Below are positions 1-8,753 of a stretch of 15,158 bases of DNA, in pieces (positions within the stretch are counted from its first letter, which is position 1; the number at the start of each line of letters is the position of its first letter). The stretch comes from an uncultured Flavobacterium sp. (GTDB lineage: Bacteria > Bacteroidota > Bacteroidia > Flavobacteriales > Flavobacteriaceae): assembly GCF_946482535.1 (NCBI RefSeq), contig NZ_CAMLRU010000052.1, positions 1 to 15,158 on the forward strand. Reading direction: 5' to 3'. The position numbers were made by a program, and so were the translations under genes. The notes beneath the pieces were generated by a model, which made no database searches, was not told the origin of the DNA, and saw only the letters and a program-made list of their open reading frames with translations.

Positions 1-330
1 GTATAAGTATCACATGCCGAAGCCGTAGTGGTGTTTGAAGTGCTTGGCGTAATAGTCAAGTTCAAAGTCTCAGTATGACATCCAACCACTGATGTATAAG
101 TTCCTGATGTGGTATAAGTACTTCCATTTACTGACCAGGTATAAGTATCACAAGCCGAAGCCGTAGTGGTGTTTGAAGTGCTTGGTGTAATGGTTAAATT
201 CAAGGTTTCATTTACTGTACATCCGTTTAAGTTGGTTGATGTTCCTGTGTATGTCCCACTTGAAGTATAGGTCAATCCGGTAACTGACCAAGTAAAAGTA
301 TCACACGCTGATTGGTTGTTAACATTTGTT
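1..330 (-). repeat. Coding tandem modules with ACDTY/FTWSV motif
   Basis: Module boundaries fall at about 1, 139 and 292, giving periods of 138 bp (46 codons) and 153 bp (51 codons). The first 50 bases of the copies at 1 and 139 differ at only two positions (15 and 48 of the module), while the copy at 292 is more diverged. The modules encode Thr/Ser-rich, probably beta-sandwich units with one pair of cysteines each. The array continues off the left edge. Confidence 0.85.
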
Positions 331-1241
331 AATGGAGTTGTAGGTCCGGCAACCGTAAATGGTACCGTTACATCGGGACAACCTGCATTTGAAATAACTA
401 CAGTGTAACTTCCAACACTTAATCCACTTATGGTAAAAGCGCCCGAAACCAACGTTGCATTTTGAGAGACACCACCATTTACAGTATAGCTAATAGCTGA
501 AACACTTGGTGTCAAAGCTGACAATGTGATAGTAGCCGCGCCATTCGTTCCACCAAAACAATTTACATCCGTAACCACTGGGGAACCTACAGTTGCACAA
601 TCTTGAGCCGAAACATTTAGCATGGCTGTCAAAGGAGCAGCTTGTGTATATCCTAAGCTAACACCTGGTGAACCCGCAGGAGCAGTAGTACTGTAAGAAT
701 AAGATGCACCGGCAGAAACTCCATAAGGAAAAGCATTTACTGCGGTGTTTGTTCTACCTATGTTGTTTGGCTGCAACCATAACTGAGCATCCGAATTTGA
801 AGTCCAATTGGCAGTATTTGTCAATCGATATCTTCCAAAAGTGTATGTGCCGTTTACAACATCAAATGAGTTGTCAATAGTTAAGGGCGAGCCAGTAATT
901 CTGATATGCCCTGCTGTTACAGTACTGGGTGAAACAGGATTTATCAATCCGGAAATCTGAGCGCTTTTACCACCAATGTATGCACAGGAAAGGGTACCTC
1001 CATTTACAATAGCGGTGTTATAATTAACCCCCACAGACATCGCAGACAGCTTTACCCCGGCAGCAGCATCTCCGGTACCATCAATTGTTAACATTATATC
1101 AAACTCCATAGTGTTGGATGTTGATGTAACGTTTGCCAAAGTCACTGTAAAATGCGTCCCGGCAACTTGAGATTTTCCAATGAAGGAAATCATAAAAAAG
1201 AAAAGAACTAATAGTTTCTTGCTTGTAGTAGTGTTATTCAT
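1..1241 (-). CDS. Secreted SprB-repeat protein, partial (C-terminus outside window)
   Basis: This frame is open from the ATG at 1239-1241 to the window edge, giving 413 codons without a stop. The N-terminus (MNNTTTSKKLLVLFFFM, followed by ISFIGKSQV) is a signal peptide with likely cleavage near GKSQ. Residues about 25-205 form a beta-rich domain I cannot name. Residues about 220-290 (TDVNCFGGTNGAATI, then GLSVGSYTVVISNAGC) match the SprB repeat type of Bacteroidota surface adhesins. From about residue 304, Thr/Ser-rich modules starting with the motif ACDTYTWSV recur at 46- and 51-residue spacing. Such proteins usually end in a T9SS sorting domain, but that end is not in the window, so secretion by T9SS is inferred. 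It may be an adhesin or another surface protein; the precise function is unknown. It stands alone on the minus strand, behind the murF terminator. Confidence 0.85.
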   Translation of the reverse strand, partial: MNNTTTSKKLLVLFFFMISFIGKSQVAGTHFTVTLANVTSTSNTMEFDIMLTIDGTGDAAAGVKLSAMSVGVNYNTAIVNGGTLSCAYIGGKSAQISGLINPVSPSTVTAGHIRITGSPLTIDNSFDVVNGTYTFGRYRLTNTANWTSNSDAQLWLQPNNIGRTNTAVNAFPYGVSAGASYSYSTTAPAGSPGVSLGYTQAAPLTAMLNVSAQDCATVGSPVVTDVNCFGGTNGAATITLSALTPSVSAISYTVNGGVSQNATLVSGAFTISGLSVGSYTVVISNAGCPDVTVPFTVAGPTTPLTNVNNQSACDTFTWSVTGLTYTSSGTYTGTSTNLNGCTVNETLNLTITPSTSNTTTASACDTYTWSVNGSTYTTSGTYTSVVGCHTETLNLTITPSTSNTTTASACDTY

Positions 1242-1449
1242 TTTTTATAAATTAAAATTAAATTAGTTTATCATTGAGAGTTAAATTTCACCTCGGAAAA
1301 ACAGATAAACAACTGTAATTTCCTTCCATCGTATCCTCTTTTAAACAAAAAAAATACCGTTTAAAAGCAAGCCATATTGTATAATAACTTATAAAAGTAA
1401 AACAATTACACCACTTAAAATATATTTCTCTTTTTAATTTAATGAAATT

Positions 1450-1457
1450 CAAAAGTA
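1450..1457 (-). promoter_or_regulatory. Candidate -7 box for the repeat-protein gene
   Basis: The minus strand reads TACTTTTG, an exact fit to the Bacteroidota -7 consensus TAnnTTTG. No TTG was found at the usual distance upstream. The implied leader is about 200 nt, long for this lineage, so this could be a chance match in AT-rich DNA. Confidence 0.3.
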
Positions 1458-1507
1458 TATTACAATTACCATTAACTCCTATTTAATTGATTTATAAACT
1501 TTTGAAA

Positions 1508-1537
1508 AATAAAAAACTCCTCAAGGTATTGAGGAGT
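1508..1537 (-). terminator. Intrinsic terminator of murF
   Basis: A perfect 9-bp stem (ACTCCTCAA at 1516-1524 with TTGAGGAGT at 1529-1537) has a 4-nt loop. On the minus strand it is followed by a run of six U residues from 1516 down to 1511. It begins 8 nt after the murF stop codon. Confidence 0.88.
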
Positions 1538-1545
1538 CTAACTTT

Positions 1546-2829
1546 TTAAATATAATCTAGAGTACGTTCTAAAGCCATGCCTCTCGATCCTTTTATCAAA
1601 AGTATCTTATTCTTAAAACTATTATTTGACAAATATTTTGCAAAGCTTTCAAAAGTGGGATGGAAATGCAAATTTTTATTTTCTATGACATTTGCAAAGA
1701 AATCTTTTCCAATCAAATGACCTTCGAAATCACTTTCTTTGACTAAAAAATCAACAATGGCTTTATGTTCTGAAAGACTCTCTTCTCCCAACTCATACAT
1801 ATCTCCAATAATTATCGCTTTATTAGGTTTGTCTAACTGAATGAAATTATCCAAAGCTACTTTCATACTACTTGGGTTCGCATTATAAGCGTCGAGGATA
1901 ATTTCGTTGCTGCCTTTCGTTAATAATTGCGAGCGATTATTTTCGGGCACATAACTTTCTATGGCCTCTTTTATATCCGATGCTTCAACTCCAAAATAAT
2001 GACCTATGGTAATAGCAGCACTAATATTATTTGCATTATATAACCCTATTAAATTTGACTGTATAGTTTCTCCTAACGAACTTATGATCACAAACGGATT
2101 AGCCTCAACACTTTCGATAAAAACATTGGTTGTTTTATCTATTTTGCTGAATCCATATCTTTTTATGTCTGTTGTTTTCTGGTTTTGAATTTCATCATCA
2201 AAATTCACAAAAACTGATTTATGATGAGCCCTCAAATAATCATACATTTCACTCTTGCCTTTAATCACTCCTTCTACACCACCGAAACCTTCTAAATGAG
2301 CCTTTCCAAAGTTGGTAATAAAACCATAATCAGGTTGTGCTATTTCACATAAAAAGGCTATTTCTTTTTGGTGATTAGCGCCCATTTCTACGATACCTAT
2401 TTGGGTCTCTTTAGTAAACGACAACAATGTTAAAGGCACTCCTATATGATTATTCAAATTTCCAACGGTTGCCATTGTTTTGTGCTTTTTTGACAAAACC
2501 ACATGGATTAATTCTTTAGTAGTTGTCTTTCCGTTACTTCCGGTTAAAGCAATAATCGGCAATTGTAAATACAAACGATGGTACTGAGCCAAGGATTGTA
2601 AGGTAACAAGACTGTCCTCTACTAAAATAGTTCTGTCATCGATGTGATAATCTTTGTTGTCTATTATTACATAAGCTGCGCCTTTCCCTAAAGCATCTTG
2701 AGCGAATGTATTGGCGTCAAAACGTTCCCCTTTAATGGCTACAAACAAAGAGTTAGACTCAATTTTTCTGGTATCAATAGAAATACCTGAACATTTTAAA
2801 AATATGTTATGGATTTGTTGAATGGTCAT
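1546..2829 (-). CDS. murF: UDP-N-acetylmuramoyl-tripeptide--D-alanyl-D-alanine ligase
   Basis: MurF performs the last cytoplasmic step of peptidoglycan precursor synthesis, the ATP-dependent addition of D-Ala-D-Ala to UDP-MurNAc-tripeptide. The 427-residue length fits the family. The N-terminal substrate domain contains SIDTRKIESNSLFVAIKGER (residues 17-36). The ATP-binding P-loop TGSNGKTTT is at 96-104, followed by NLNNHIGVPLTLL (124-136) and EMGAN (148-152). Lys192 in IKGKSE is the likely carbamylated lysine of Mur ligases. The C-terminal domain has NNRSQ (297-301), DAYNANPSSM (313-322) and LIKGSRGMALE (411-421). The start is the ATG at 2827-2829, and a terminator ends 17 nt upstream of it. 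It lies on the same strand as gldJ and has its own terminator. Identification as MurF rather than MurE rests on the DAYNANP motif and the overall match. Confidence 0.95.
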   Translation of the reverse strand: MTIQQIHNIFLKCSGISIDTRKIESNSLFVAIKGERFDANTFAQDALGKGAAYVIIDNKDYHIDDRTILVEDSLVTLQSLAQYHRLYLQLPIIALTGSNGKTTTKELIHVVLSKKHKTMATVGNLNNHIGVPLTLLSFTKETQIGIVEMGANHQKEIAFLCEIAQPDYGFITNFGKAHLEGFGGVEGVIKGKSEMYDYLRAHHKSVFVNFDDEIQNQKTTDIKRYGFSKIDKTTNVFIESVEANPFVIISSLGETIQSNLIGLYNANNISAAITIGHYFGVEASDIKEAIESYVPENNRSQLLTKGSNEIILDAYNANPSSMKVALDNFIQLDKPNKAIIIGDMYELGEESLSEHKAIVDFLVKESDFEGHLIGKDFFANVIENKNLHFHPTFESFAKYLSNNSFKNKILLIKGSRGMALERTLDYI

Positions 2830-2846
2830 TAGAGTATTATTAAAAT

Positions 2847-2875
2847 AAAAAAGCCCTTAAAATTAGGGCTTTTTT
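2847..2875 (-). terminator. Intrinsic terminator between gldJ and murF
   Basis: An 11-bp perfect stem (AAAAAAGCCCT at 2847-2857 with AGGGCTTTTTT at 2865-2875) has a 7-nt loop and an A/T run on each flank. It lies 19 nt after the gldJ stop codon. The symmetric A and T runs mean it could work in both directions, but only the minus strand has a gene reading into it. Confidence 0.88.
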
Positions 2876-2894
2876 GGTATTATCTAAAACTTAA

Positions 2895-4625
2895 TTAGTT
2901 TCTTGGTCTTTTCTTTTTGTCTGCTTTAGGACCTACTCTTGACATAGCACATCTAAATCCGATGTAATCGGTAGCGATATCTTGAGGGAAGTATCTTCTT
3001 TGAGCAGGATCTAACCAATAAGCTCTGTCTCTCCAAGATCCACCTTTGTAAACCCTAACATCGTCATTTACCAAAGTGGTTCTTTTGTTAGACTTGTCAT
3101 ATTTCTTCACCATGTTTCCTAAACTATCTGTAGAAACATTGTGTTTTGGTGAATCGTACATTCTTTGATCGTCTCTTAACTTGCCTTTTTCATCACCTTC
3201 TTCTGAATTTCCGAATTTGAAATATCTGGTTGATTGTTTATCACCATCACGATAATTTCTGTTATCAGATTTGTCAAAGTTTTGTCTTAAGTAAGTTTCG
3301 TTTTCATCAACAGGCACTTGAGCAATTTGTCCAGGGAAATTTCTGGAAACAATTTTACCGTTTGATAAAGTGTCAAATCTTTGTGTTTCTTGAGTAACTA
3401 ATTCAACTTTTCCGTCTTCGCCGATTTTATTTTTCATGTAAACGTTACCTCTGTAGTAGTTGAAGTCATTAGCTTCATCGTCAACTATAGGTCTGTAAAC
3501 ATCAGCAACCCATTCGGCTACGTTACCGGCCATATCATACAATCCGAAATCGTTTGGAGGATATGATTTAACTTTATTGGTGATATCAGCACCATCATCA
3601 GACCAACCTGCGATTCCACCGTAATCTCCTTTTCCTTGTTTGAAGTTAGCCAATTGATCACCTCTAACTTGTCTTTTTCCTGAACGAGTGTAAGTACCTG
3701 ACCAAGGATATTTCTTTTGCCCTTTATAAGCATTATATTCTCTTTGACCAACATCTGCAGCTGCAGCATATTCCCACTCCGCTTCTGTAGGAAGTCTGTA
3801 TTCAGGTAAAATTATACCTGATGTTCTTTGTGCATATACATTTTTTGGACTGTTACCACCTGTATTGGTAGCACCGGCCGCAGGAGCAGCTCCACCTGAT
3901 TTTGGAGCTTTACCGGCTTTTTGTCCTCTTTGCAATACAATGTTGCTATCTCCACCCATTGCGGTAGATGGTGATGCTAAATAAGCTTCAGTACTGAATA
4001 CCTTATCCGCAGCTACATCTGTAACTTTGGCATCTTTTTTCAGGTAACGTTGCTCTTCTAAAATTTTCTCATTAACACGATCAGTTCTCCAAATAGCAAA
4101 CTCAGTCGCTTGAATCCAATTCACCCCAACTACAGGATATTCTGAATAAGCAGGATGTCTCAAGTAGTTGTTGGTCATGGTTTCGTTATATCCTAAACGA
4201 TTTCTCCAAACCAATGTATCCGGAGAGGCACCTTCGTAAATGTTTTTGTAATTTTCTTGATCCGGAGGGAATACTCTTTTTAACCAATCTAAGTATTCCA
4301 TATACATCATATTGGTTACTTCAGTTTCATCCATATAGAAAGACATTACGTGCTGCTGATTTGGAGTATTGTTCCAATCGTGCATCACATCATCCTGAAC
4401 TTTACCCATGGTAAATGTTCCTCCTTCAACTAAAACCAAACCGGGACCTGTTGCTTGCTTTTTGAATTTTGAAGCATATTGAAAACCTCCTTTTTTATCG
4501 TTGATTTTCCATCCGGTAGCTTTAGAACCGCCTTTAGAATCGGATTTTTTACTACAACTAGTAAAACCAATCATTATCACTAGTGACAGCAATAATTTTA
4601 CAGCAATAATTTTGTTTACTTTCAT
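2895..4625 (-). CDS. gldJ: Gliding motility lipoprotein GldJ
   Basis: GldJ is an outer-membrane-associated lipoprotein required for flavobacterial gliding and for stability of T9SS-linked Gld proteins. The signal sequence ends in a lipobox with Cys24 (IGFTSC). The rest resembles the formylglycine-generating-enzyme/sulfatase-modifying fold: VEGGTFTMG (66-74), YPVVGVNW (163-170), LPTEAEWEYAA (278-288), YDMAGNVAEWVAD (363-375), GGSWRDRAYW (528-537) and YIGFRCA (554-560). The two catalytic cysteines of true FGE, expected just after GGSW, are absent, so a structural role is likely. Residues about 232-262 are a Gly/Ala/Lys-rich low-complexity insert. The basic tail (ADKKKRPRN) matches the GldJ C-terminus, which in F. 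johnsoniae is reported to matter for gliding more than for secretion. GldK/PorK is a paralogous alternative, but the position divergent from porU-porV supports GldJ. Confidence 0.94.
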   Translation of the reverse strand: MKVNKIIAVKLLLSLVIMIGFTSCSKKSDSKGGSKATGWKINDKKGGFQYASKFKKQATGPGLVLVEGGTFTMGKVQDDVMHDWNNTPNQQHVMSFYMDETEVTNMMYMEYLDWLKRVFPPDQENYKNIYEGASPDTLVWRNRLGYNETMTNNYLRHPAYSEYPVVGVNWIQATEFAIWRTDRVNEKILEEQRYLKKDAKVTDVAADKVFSTEAYLASPSTAMGGDSNIVLQRGQKAGKAPKSGGAAPAAGATNTGGNSPKNVYAQRTSGIILPEYRLPTEAEWEYAAAADVGQREYNAYKGQKKYPWSGTYTRSGKRQVRGDQLANFKQGKGDYGGIAGWSDDGADITNKVKSYPPNDFGLYDMAGNVAEWVADVYRPIVDDEANDFNYYRGNVYMKNKIGEDGKVELVTQETQRFDTLSNGKIVSRNFPGQIAQVPVDENETYLRQNFDKSDNRNYRDGDKQSTRYFKFGNSEEGDEKGKLRDDQRMYDSPKHNVSTDSLGNMVKKYDKSNKRTTLVNDDVRVYKGGSWRDRAYWLDPAQRRYFPQDIATDYIGFRCAMSRVGPKADKKKRPRN

Positions 4626-4739
4626 ACTTTTAGTAGGTAAAATTTTTGTGCCGCAATATAAGAATTAACCTTTACACTGCAACATTTTTTTTTAAAATAA
4701 TACTAAATCCGCCATCTGTGACGAATTTTATATAGAACG

Positions 4740-4747
4740 CAAAAATA
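4740..4747 (-). promoter_or_regulatory. Candidate gldJ -7 box
   Basis: The minus strand reads TATTTTTG, an exact TAnnTTTG match about 115 nt upstream of the gldJ ATG. There is no TTG at the expected -33 distance, where the A/T tract lies instead. Confidence 0.4.
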
Positions 4748-4808
4748 ATAGATTTATTGTATTTTGTCCTAAAAAAAAAATTTTTTTACTTTTTTATACT
4801 ATTTTGTT

Positions 4809-4816
4809 GAAATTTG
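4809..4816 (+). promoter_or_regulatory. Possible porU -7 box
   Basis: GAAATTTG differs from TAnnTTTG at the first position and ends 15 nt before the porU ATG, the same distance seen at porV and at the minus-strand gene at 14978. There is no -33 TTG, because a T-rich tract occupies that site. This is a weak call. Confidence 0.25.
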
Positions 4817-4831
4817 CGTTTATTGTCTACT

Positions 4832-7800
4832 ATGAAAAAGATTATTACTGTCTTATTGTTTCTTGTATCCCTGCTGGGTTTTTCACAAGATCAAGGAAAC
4901 ATCACCATCAATTGGACTGAAAAAAAAAGGTTTCAGCAGGGTGATAATTCCTTTATCATTCCACAATTTAACATTGAAAATTTTCAATTTGAGAGCTACT
5001 CAAAATCCGTCAGTTATTTATTGACTTTTCCATTGACATATCTTCCCGGGGAAAACAGCATACAAATCAGAAATCTTGTTTACGAAAACATCAACGAAGA
5101 TCAGTTAGGCGATTTAGATTCCAAAAACATTCCTTCCGCTTTTAAATACAGATTTAAAACCAGTGTTGCCCGCGATAAATTTTATGGTCACCTTTTTTTA
5201 TCTCCTATAATAAAGGAAGGAAATTCATTTAAAAAACTAATCTCTTTCAGTTACTACGTTTCAGAAAATCAAACCAACAGAAACAACACTGCTCTTAACA
5301 ATGTTAACACCATTCAAAACTCTTTACTAAGCTCAGGCAATTGGTACCGTTTTTATATTGAAAAGTCGGGCGTTTATAAAATCACTAAAAATTTCTTGAG
5401 AAGTTTAGGTTTTGAGACCAATGTTGATCCCAGAAAAATTAAAATATACGGCAGTGGCGGAAGAATGCTTCCTCTGCTTAACGCCACCTCTTACCCTATA
5501 GATTTGGAAGAAAATGCCATTCATTTCATTGGAGAAACTGATGGCGTTTTTGACAGTCAGGATTATATTTTGTTTTATGCTGAAGGTTTTGATAATTGGA
5601 ACGATGACTATAAAACCAATTTAAATATCTATGCCGAAAAAGCCTATTATTATGTGACCGCAACCGGTAGCAATAACGGGAAAAGGATAACAGATATGGC
5701 TCAACCCAGCGGAAACGCCTCTACAATTATCACCACTTTTGACGATTATCAATTCCACGAAATTGAAAAAACAAATTTTACACGCTTGGGCCGACTTTGG
5801 TTTGGGGAAGATTTCAATACCGATAGTGAACAAGAATTCGATTTTAACTTTCCGAATTTATCGACTTCCTCGCCGGTTCAAGTTTCAGTTCATGCCGCCT
5901 CTGCAGCATTTACACCAACAAGCTTTAAAGTTGAAGCCAACACCCAGCTCGTAGGAAATATCAATATATCCGCTTTGAGTGCCTCGAGCAGCACAAAAAT
6001 TTTAGCCGGTATTGTAACCAACGATGTCAACCTGTCTTCTGATAACATTACTGTAAAAATAACCTATGACAATGGAGGAGTACCTAGTTCAAAAGGCTAT
6101 CTGGATTTTATCAATATCAAAGCCAAAAGAAACTTGCAAGGCTACGGCAAACAATTCCGTTTCCAATATGACCAAGCCAATTCACTAACAGGAATCGGCG
6201 AATATCAATTTAGCAACGCCTCCGGAATTAGTCAGGTTTGGGATGTTACGGACATTTATAATGTAACCAAAATTGACAACACCTCTCCAAGTTCTTTTTC
6301 CTTTAAGTCTGCACTTGGTGAAGTCAGAAAATATATAGCCGTTGACAATAACGATTTGCTCTTCCCTTCTAAAGAATCAAAATCGAGAGTAGACAACCAA
6401 AATCTTAAAGGAACTGTTTTCAATAATGCTCAAGGACAATTTCAAGATGTTGATTACTTGATTATTACACCAAAAGAATTGAATACTCCTGCAGAAAAAC
6501 TAGCCAACTTTCACAGAAATTACTCCGGTTTAAATGTCAAAGTGATTCACTTGGAATCCATTTATCATGAATTCTCCTCGGGAAAACAGGACATCTGCGC
6601 GATTAGAAATTTTGTAAAATATGTCTACGACAATGCTTCGACATCAGCTAACCGTGTAAAATACCTCAATCTTTTTGGTGACGGTTCTTATGATTTCAAA
6701 GACAGAATTCCAAACAACACCAATATTGTCCCTACCTATCAAGGTCTTAACGGATTCACCGAATCGGAATCTTCTTTTACGGCTGATGATTTCTTCGGAA
6801 TGATGTCTCCGGATGAAGGTCGTTTGGATTATGGCACCTTCCCATTAAACGGAACCATCAATATCGGATTTGATTTTGGCGGTATTGATATTGCAGTCGG
6901 CAGAATGATTGTGAGCTCTATTCAACAAGCAGAGGAAATGGTCAACAAAGTGATTGAATACCACGACTTGAAATCTTATGGCAGTTGGAGAAATATATAT
7001 GTAGCCATTGGTGACGACCCAAATTTAGACCAACCCGGTGACAGACAATTACAATTTTATCAAAACCGATTGGCAGACCGTATAGCTCTTGAAAAACCTT
7101 TTATCAATACTAAAAAAATCCTCTTAGATTCTTATGTTCAAGAAACCTCTGCCGGCGGAAAACGATACCCAAAAGCTAGAGAGGATATTTTTGCCGCTTT
7201 TGAAAAAGGAGCATTAGTGTTTAACTATCTTGGACACGGCGGAGAAGACGGACTCTCAGAAGAACGAATTTGGGAGAAATCGGACGGTCAAAATTTATCA
7301 AATCGATACAAATATCCTCTTTTTATTACGATTACTTGTGATTTTTCAAGATTTGATAATCCTTACCGACCTACTGCCGGAGAATATACCTTTTGGAATC
7401 CAAGAGGTGGTGCTATTTCCATGATTACTACCGTTCGTTCCATCGGGCAATCAACGGCTCAATATTTTAATGACGTCTTGGCACAATATTTATTTGCCTA
7501 CAACAGCAACCAATATACTTCAATAGCGGAAGCTTTGCGTTTGGCCAAAAACACCGGGCCAAATTCAGCTACCAATATTGTGTTTTATTTGGGAGATCCG
7601 GCACTAATGTTGGCGATTCCCCGACCAAAAATCGTATTGACCAAAGTAAACGATATGCCGATAACCGGCCCTATTGATGATTTCAAATCGCTTTCCTACA
7701 TGAAACTTTCCGGAGAGATTTTAGACCAAAACAACAACCTGTTGTCAACCTATAACGGAGAATTGTCTATCAATATTTTTGATAAAAACATCACCATAAA

Positions 7801-8737
7801 CACCCTAAGAAATGACGGCTCAGATGCTATGGTTTCAGAAACCGGACCTTTAGCCGCTACTATGCCTTTTACGGCGCTTGGCGAAACCATATTCAGAGGG
7901 AACGCTTCCATTAATAACGGTCAATTTGAATTTGGATTTGTGGTTCCAAGAGACATCAGAATTCCGCTTGACTACGGAAGAATAAGTTTCTACAGTAAGC
8001 GCAATCAAATTCTCTTAGACAAAACAGGATACAATACCGATATAAAAATCGGAGGCATTAATACCAATGCTGCAGTAGATAATATAGGTCCGACCGTTAG
8101 ATTATATATGAACGACGAAACCTTTGTTAACGGCGGAATCACAAATGAATCTCCTTTTTTATTAGCCATTTTAGAAGATGCAAACGGCATCAATACAGCC
8201 AGCGGTATAGGTCATGACATTGTCGGAATACTAGATGGTGACGAGAGCAATCCTTACATCATGAACGATTATTATGAAACAGAGCTGGACGATTACACCA
8301 AAGGAAGGGTTTATTTTCCTTATCGAAATTTAGCGCCCGGCTTACACACCATCACTTTCAAAGCTTGGGATGTTTACAACAATCCGATAACGGCCGAAAT
8401 TCAATTCATAGTAATGGGAGAAGAGAGTGTAACGTTGAGCAACGTCTTAAATTACCCAAATCCTTTTGTGAATTATACCGAATTTTGGTTTTCCCACAAC
8501 AGACCTTTCGAACCTTTAGAAGTACAAGTGCAAGTAATGACTATTACCGGCAAAATTGTCTGGACCAAAAACCAAACGGTAACCACTGACGGTTTCCTTT
8601 GCAGAGACATCACCTGGGATGGAAAAGATGATTTCGGAGACCGAATCGGTAAAGGAGTTTACGTCTATAAACTGACCGTAAAATCCACTTTATCGAATAA
8701 AAAAGCAGAAAAAATAGAAAAACTTGTAATCCTTTAG
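4832..8737 (+). CDS. porU: Type IX secretion system sortase PorU
   Basis: PorU is the cell-surface C25 (gingipain-family) cysteine peptidase that removes the C-terminal sorting domain of T9SS cargo and, in species with A-LPS, attaches cargo to it. The chosen ATG gives 1301 residues and a clean signal peptide (MKKIITVLLFLVSLLGFSQ). An in-frame TTG at 4814 would add six residues and spoil that signal. Residues about 20-535 are beta-rich. The C25 domain spans about 538-935, with LNLFGDGSYDF, the catalytic His802 in YLGHGGEDG and the catalytic Cys836 in TITCDFSRFDNP, ending near LGDPALMLA. Ig-like segments follow. The final ~95 residues, from NYPNPF (about 1205), form a CTD-like module. It is divergent from gldJ, and porV starts 32 nt downstream, the usual flavobacterial order. 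Confidence 0.95.
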   Translation: MKKIITVLLFLVSLLGFSQDQGNITINWTEKKRFQQGDNSFIIPQFNIENFQFESYSKSVSYLLTFPLTYLPGENSIQIRNLVYENINEDQLGDLDSKNIPSAFKYRFKTSVARDKFYGHLFLSPIIKEGNSFKKLISFSYYVSENQTNRNNTALNNVNTIQNSLLSSGNWYRFYIEKSGVYKITKNFLRSLGFETNVDPRKIKIYGSGGRMLPLLNATSYPIDLEENAIHFIGETDGVFDSQDYILFYAEGFDNWNDDYKTNLNIYAEKAYYYVTATGSNNGKRITDMAQPSGNASTIITTFDDYQFHEIEKTNFTRLGRLWFGEDFNTDSEQEFDFNFPNLSTSSPVQVSVHAASAAFTPTSFKVEANTQLVGNINISALSASSSTKILAGIVTNDVNLSSDNITVKITYDNGGVPSSKGYLDFINIKAKRNLQGYGKQFRFQYDQANSLTGIGEYQFSNASGISQVWDVTDIYNVTKIDNTSPSSFSFKSALGEVRKYIAVDNNDLLFPSKESKSRVDNQNLKGTVFNNAQGQFQDVDYLIITPKELNTPAEKLANFHRNYSGLNVKVIHLESIYHEFSSGKQDICAIRNFVKYVYDNASTSANRVKYLNLFGDGSYDFKDRIPNNTNIVPTYQGLNGFTESESSFTADDFFGMMSPDEGRLDYGTFPLNGTINIGFDFGGIDIAVGRMIVSSIQQAEEMVNKVIEYHDLKSYGSWRNIYVAIGDDPNLDQPGDRQLQFYQNRLADRIALEKPFINTKKILLDSYVQETSAGGKRYPKAREDIFAAFEKGALVFNYLGHGGEDGLSEERIWEKSDGQNLSNRYKYPLFITITCDFSRFDNPYRPTAGEYTFWNPRGGAISMITTVRSIGQSTAQYFNDVLAQYLFAYNSNQYTSIAEALRLAKNTGPNSATNIVFYLGDPALMLAIPRPKIVLTKVNDMPITGPIDDFKSLSYMKLSGEILDQNNNLLSTYNGELSINIFDKNITINTLRNDGSDAMVSETGPLAATMPFTALGETIFRGNASINNGQFEFGFVVPRDIRIPLDYGRISFYSKRNQILLDKTGYNTDIKIGGINTNAAVDNIGPTVRLYMNDETFVNGGITNESPFLLAILEDANGINTASGIGHDIVGILDGDESNPYIMNDYYETELDDYTKGRVYFPYRNLAPGLHTITFKAWDVYNNPITAEIQFIVMGEESVTLSNVLNYPNPFVNYTEFWFSHNRPFEPLEVQVQVMTITGKIVWTKNQTVTTDGFLCRDITWDGKDDFGDRIGKGVYVYKLTVKSTLSNKKAEKIEKLVIL

Positions 8738-8753
8738 GAAAATACTATATTTG
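8724..8753 (+). promoter_or_regulatory. porV promoter overlapping the porU stop
   Basis: TTG at 8724-8726, a 19-nt spacer and TATATTTG at 8746-8753 match the Bacteroidota promoter TTG-N19-TAnnTTTG exactly. The -33 element lies inside the last codons of porU and the -7 box lies just after its stop codon. The box ends 16 nt before the porV ATG, so the leader would be only about 10 nt. Confidence 0.6.

Larger units (their letters stand above)
1242..1545. other. AT-rich intergenic spacer
   Basis: About 300 bp without a credible gene. It holds the leader and a candidate promoter of the minus-strand repeat protein, and at its right end the murF terminator (described separately). I see no further conserved structure or small ORF here. 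Confidence 0.7.
4626..4831. promoter_or_regulatory. Divergent gldJ / porU promoter region
   Basis: This AT-rich spacer separates the divergent starts of gldJ and porU. It contains ten A followed by seven T (4771-4787), a sequence expected to be intrinsically curved. Each gene has a candidate -7 box, listed separately. No clear repressor-type palindrome was seen. Confidence 0.6.

Noticed and set aside
1..330. CRISPR-like array
   Set aside because: Repeat periods are 138 and 153 bp, in frame, coding, and without unique spacers between short identical repeats.
2006..2188. Plus-strand ORF of 60 codons inside murF
   Set aside because: Antisense shadow of an intact, motif-rich murF.
4814..4831. 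TTG start extending PorU by six residues
   Set aside because: The ATG at 4832 gives a canonical signal peptide beginning MKK; the extension adds RLLST ahead of it and overlaps the possible -7 box.
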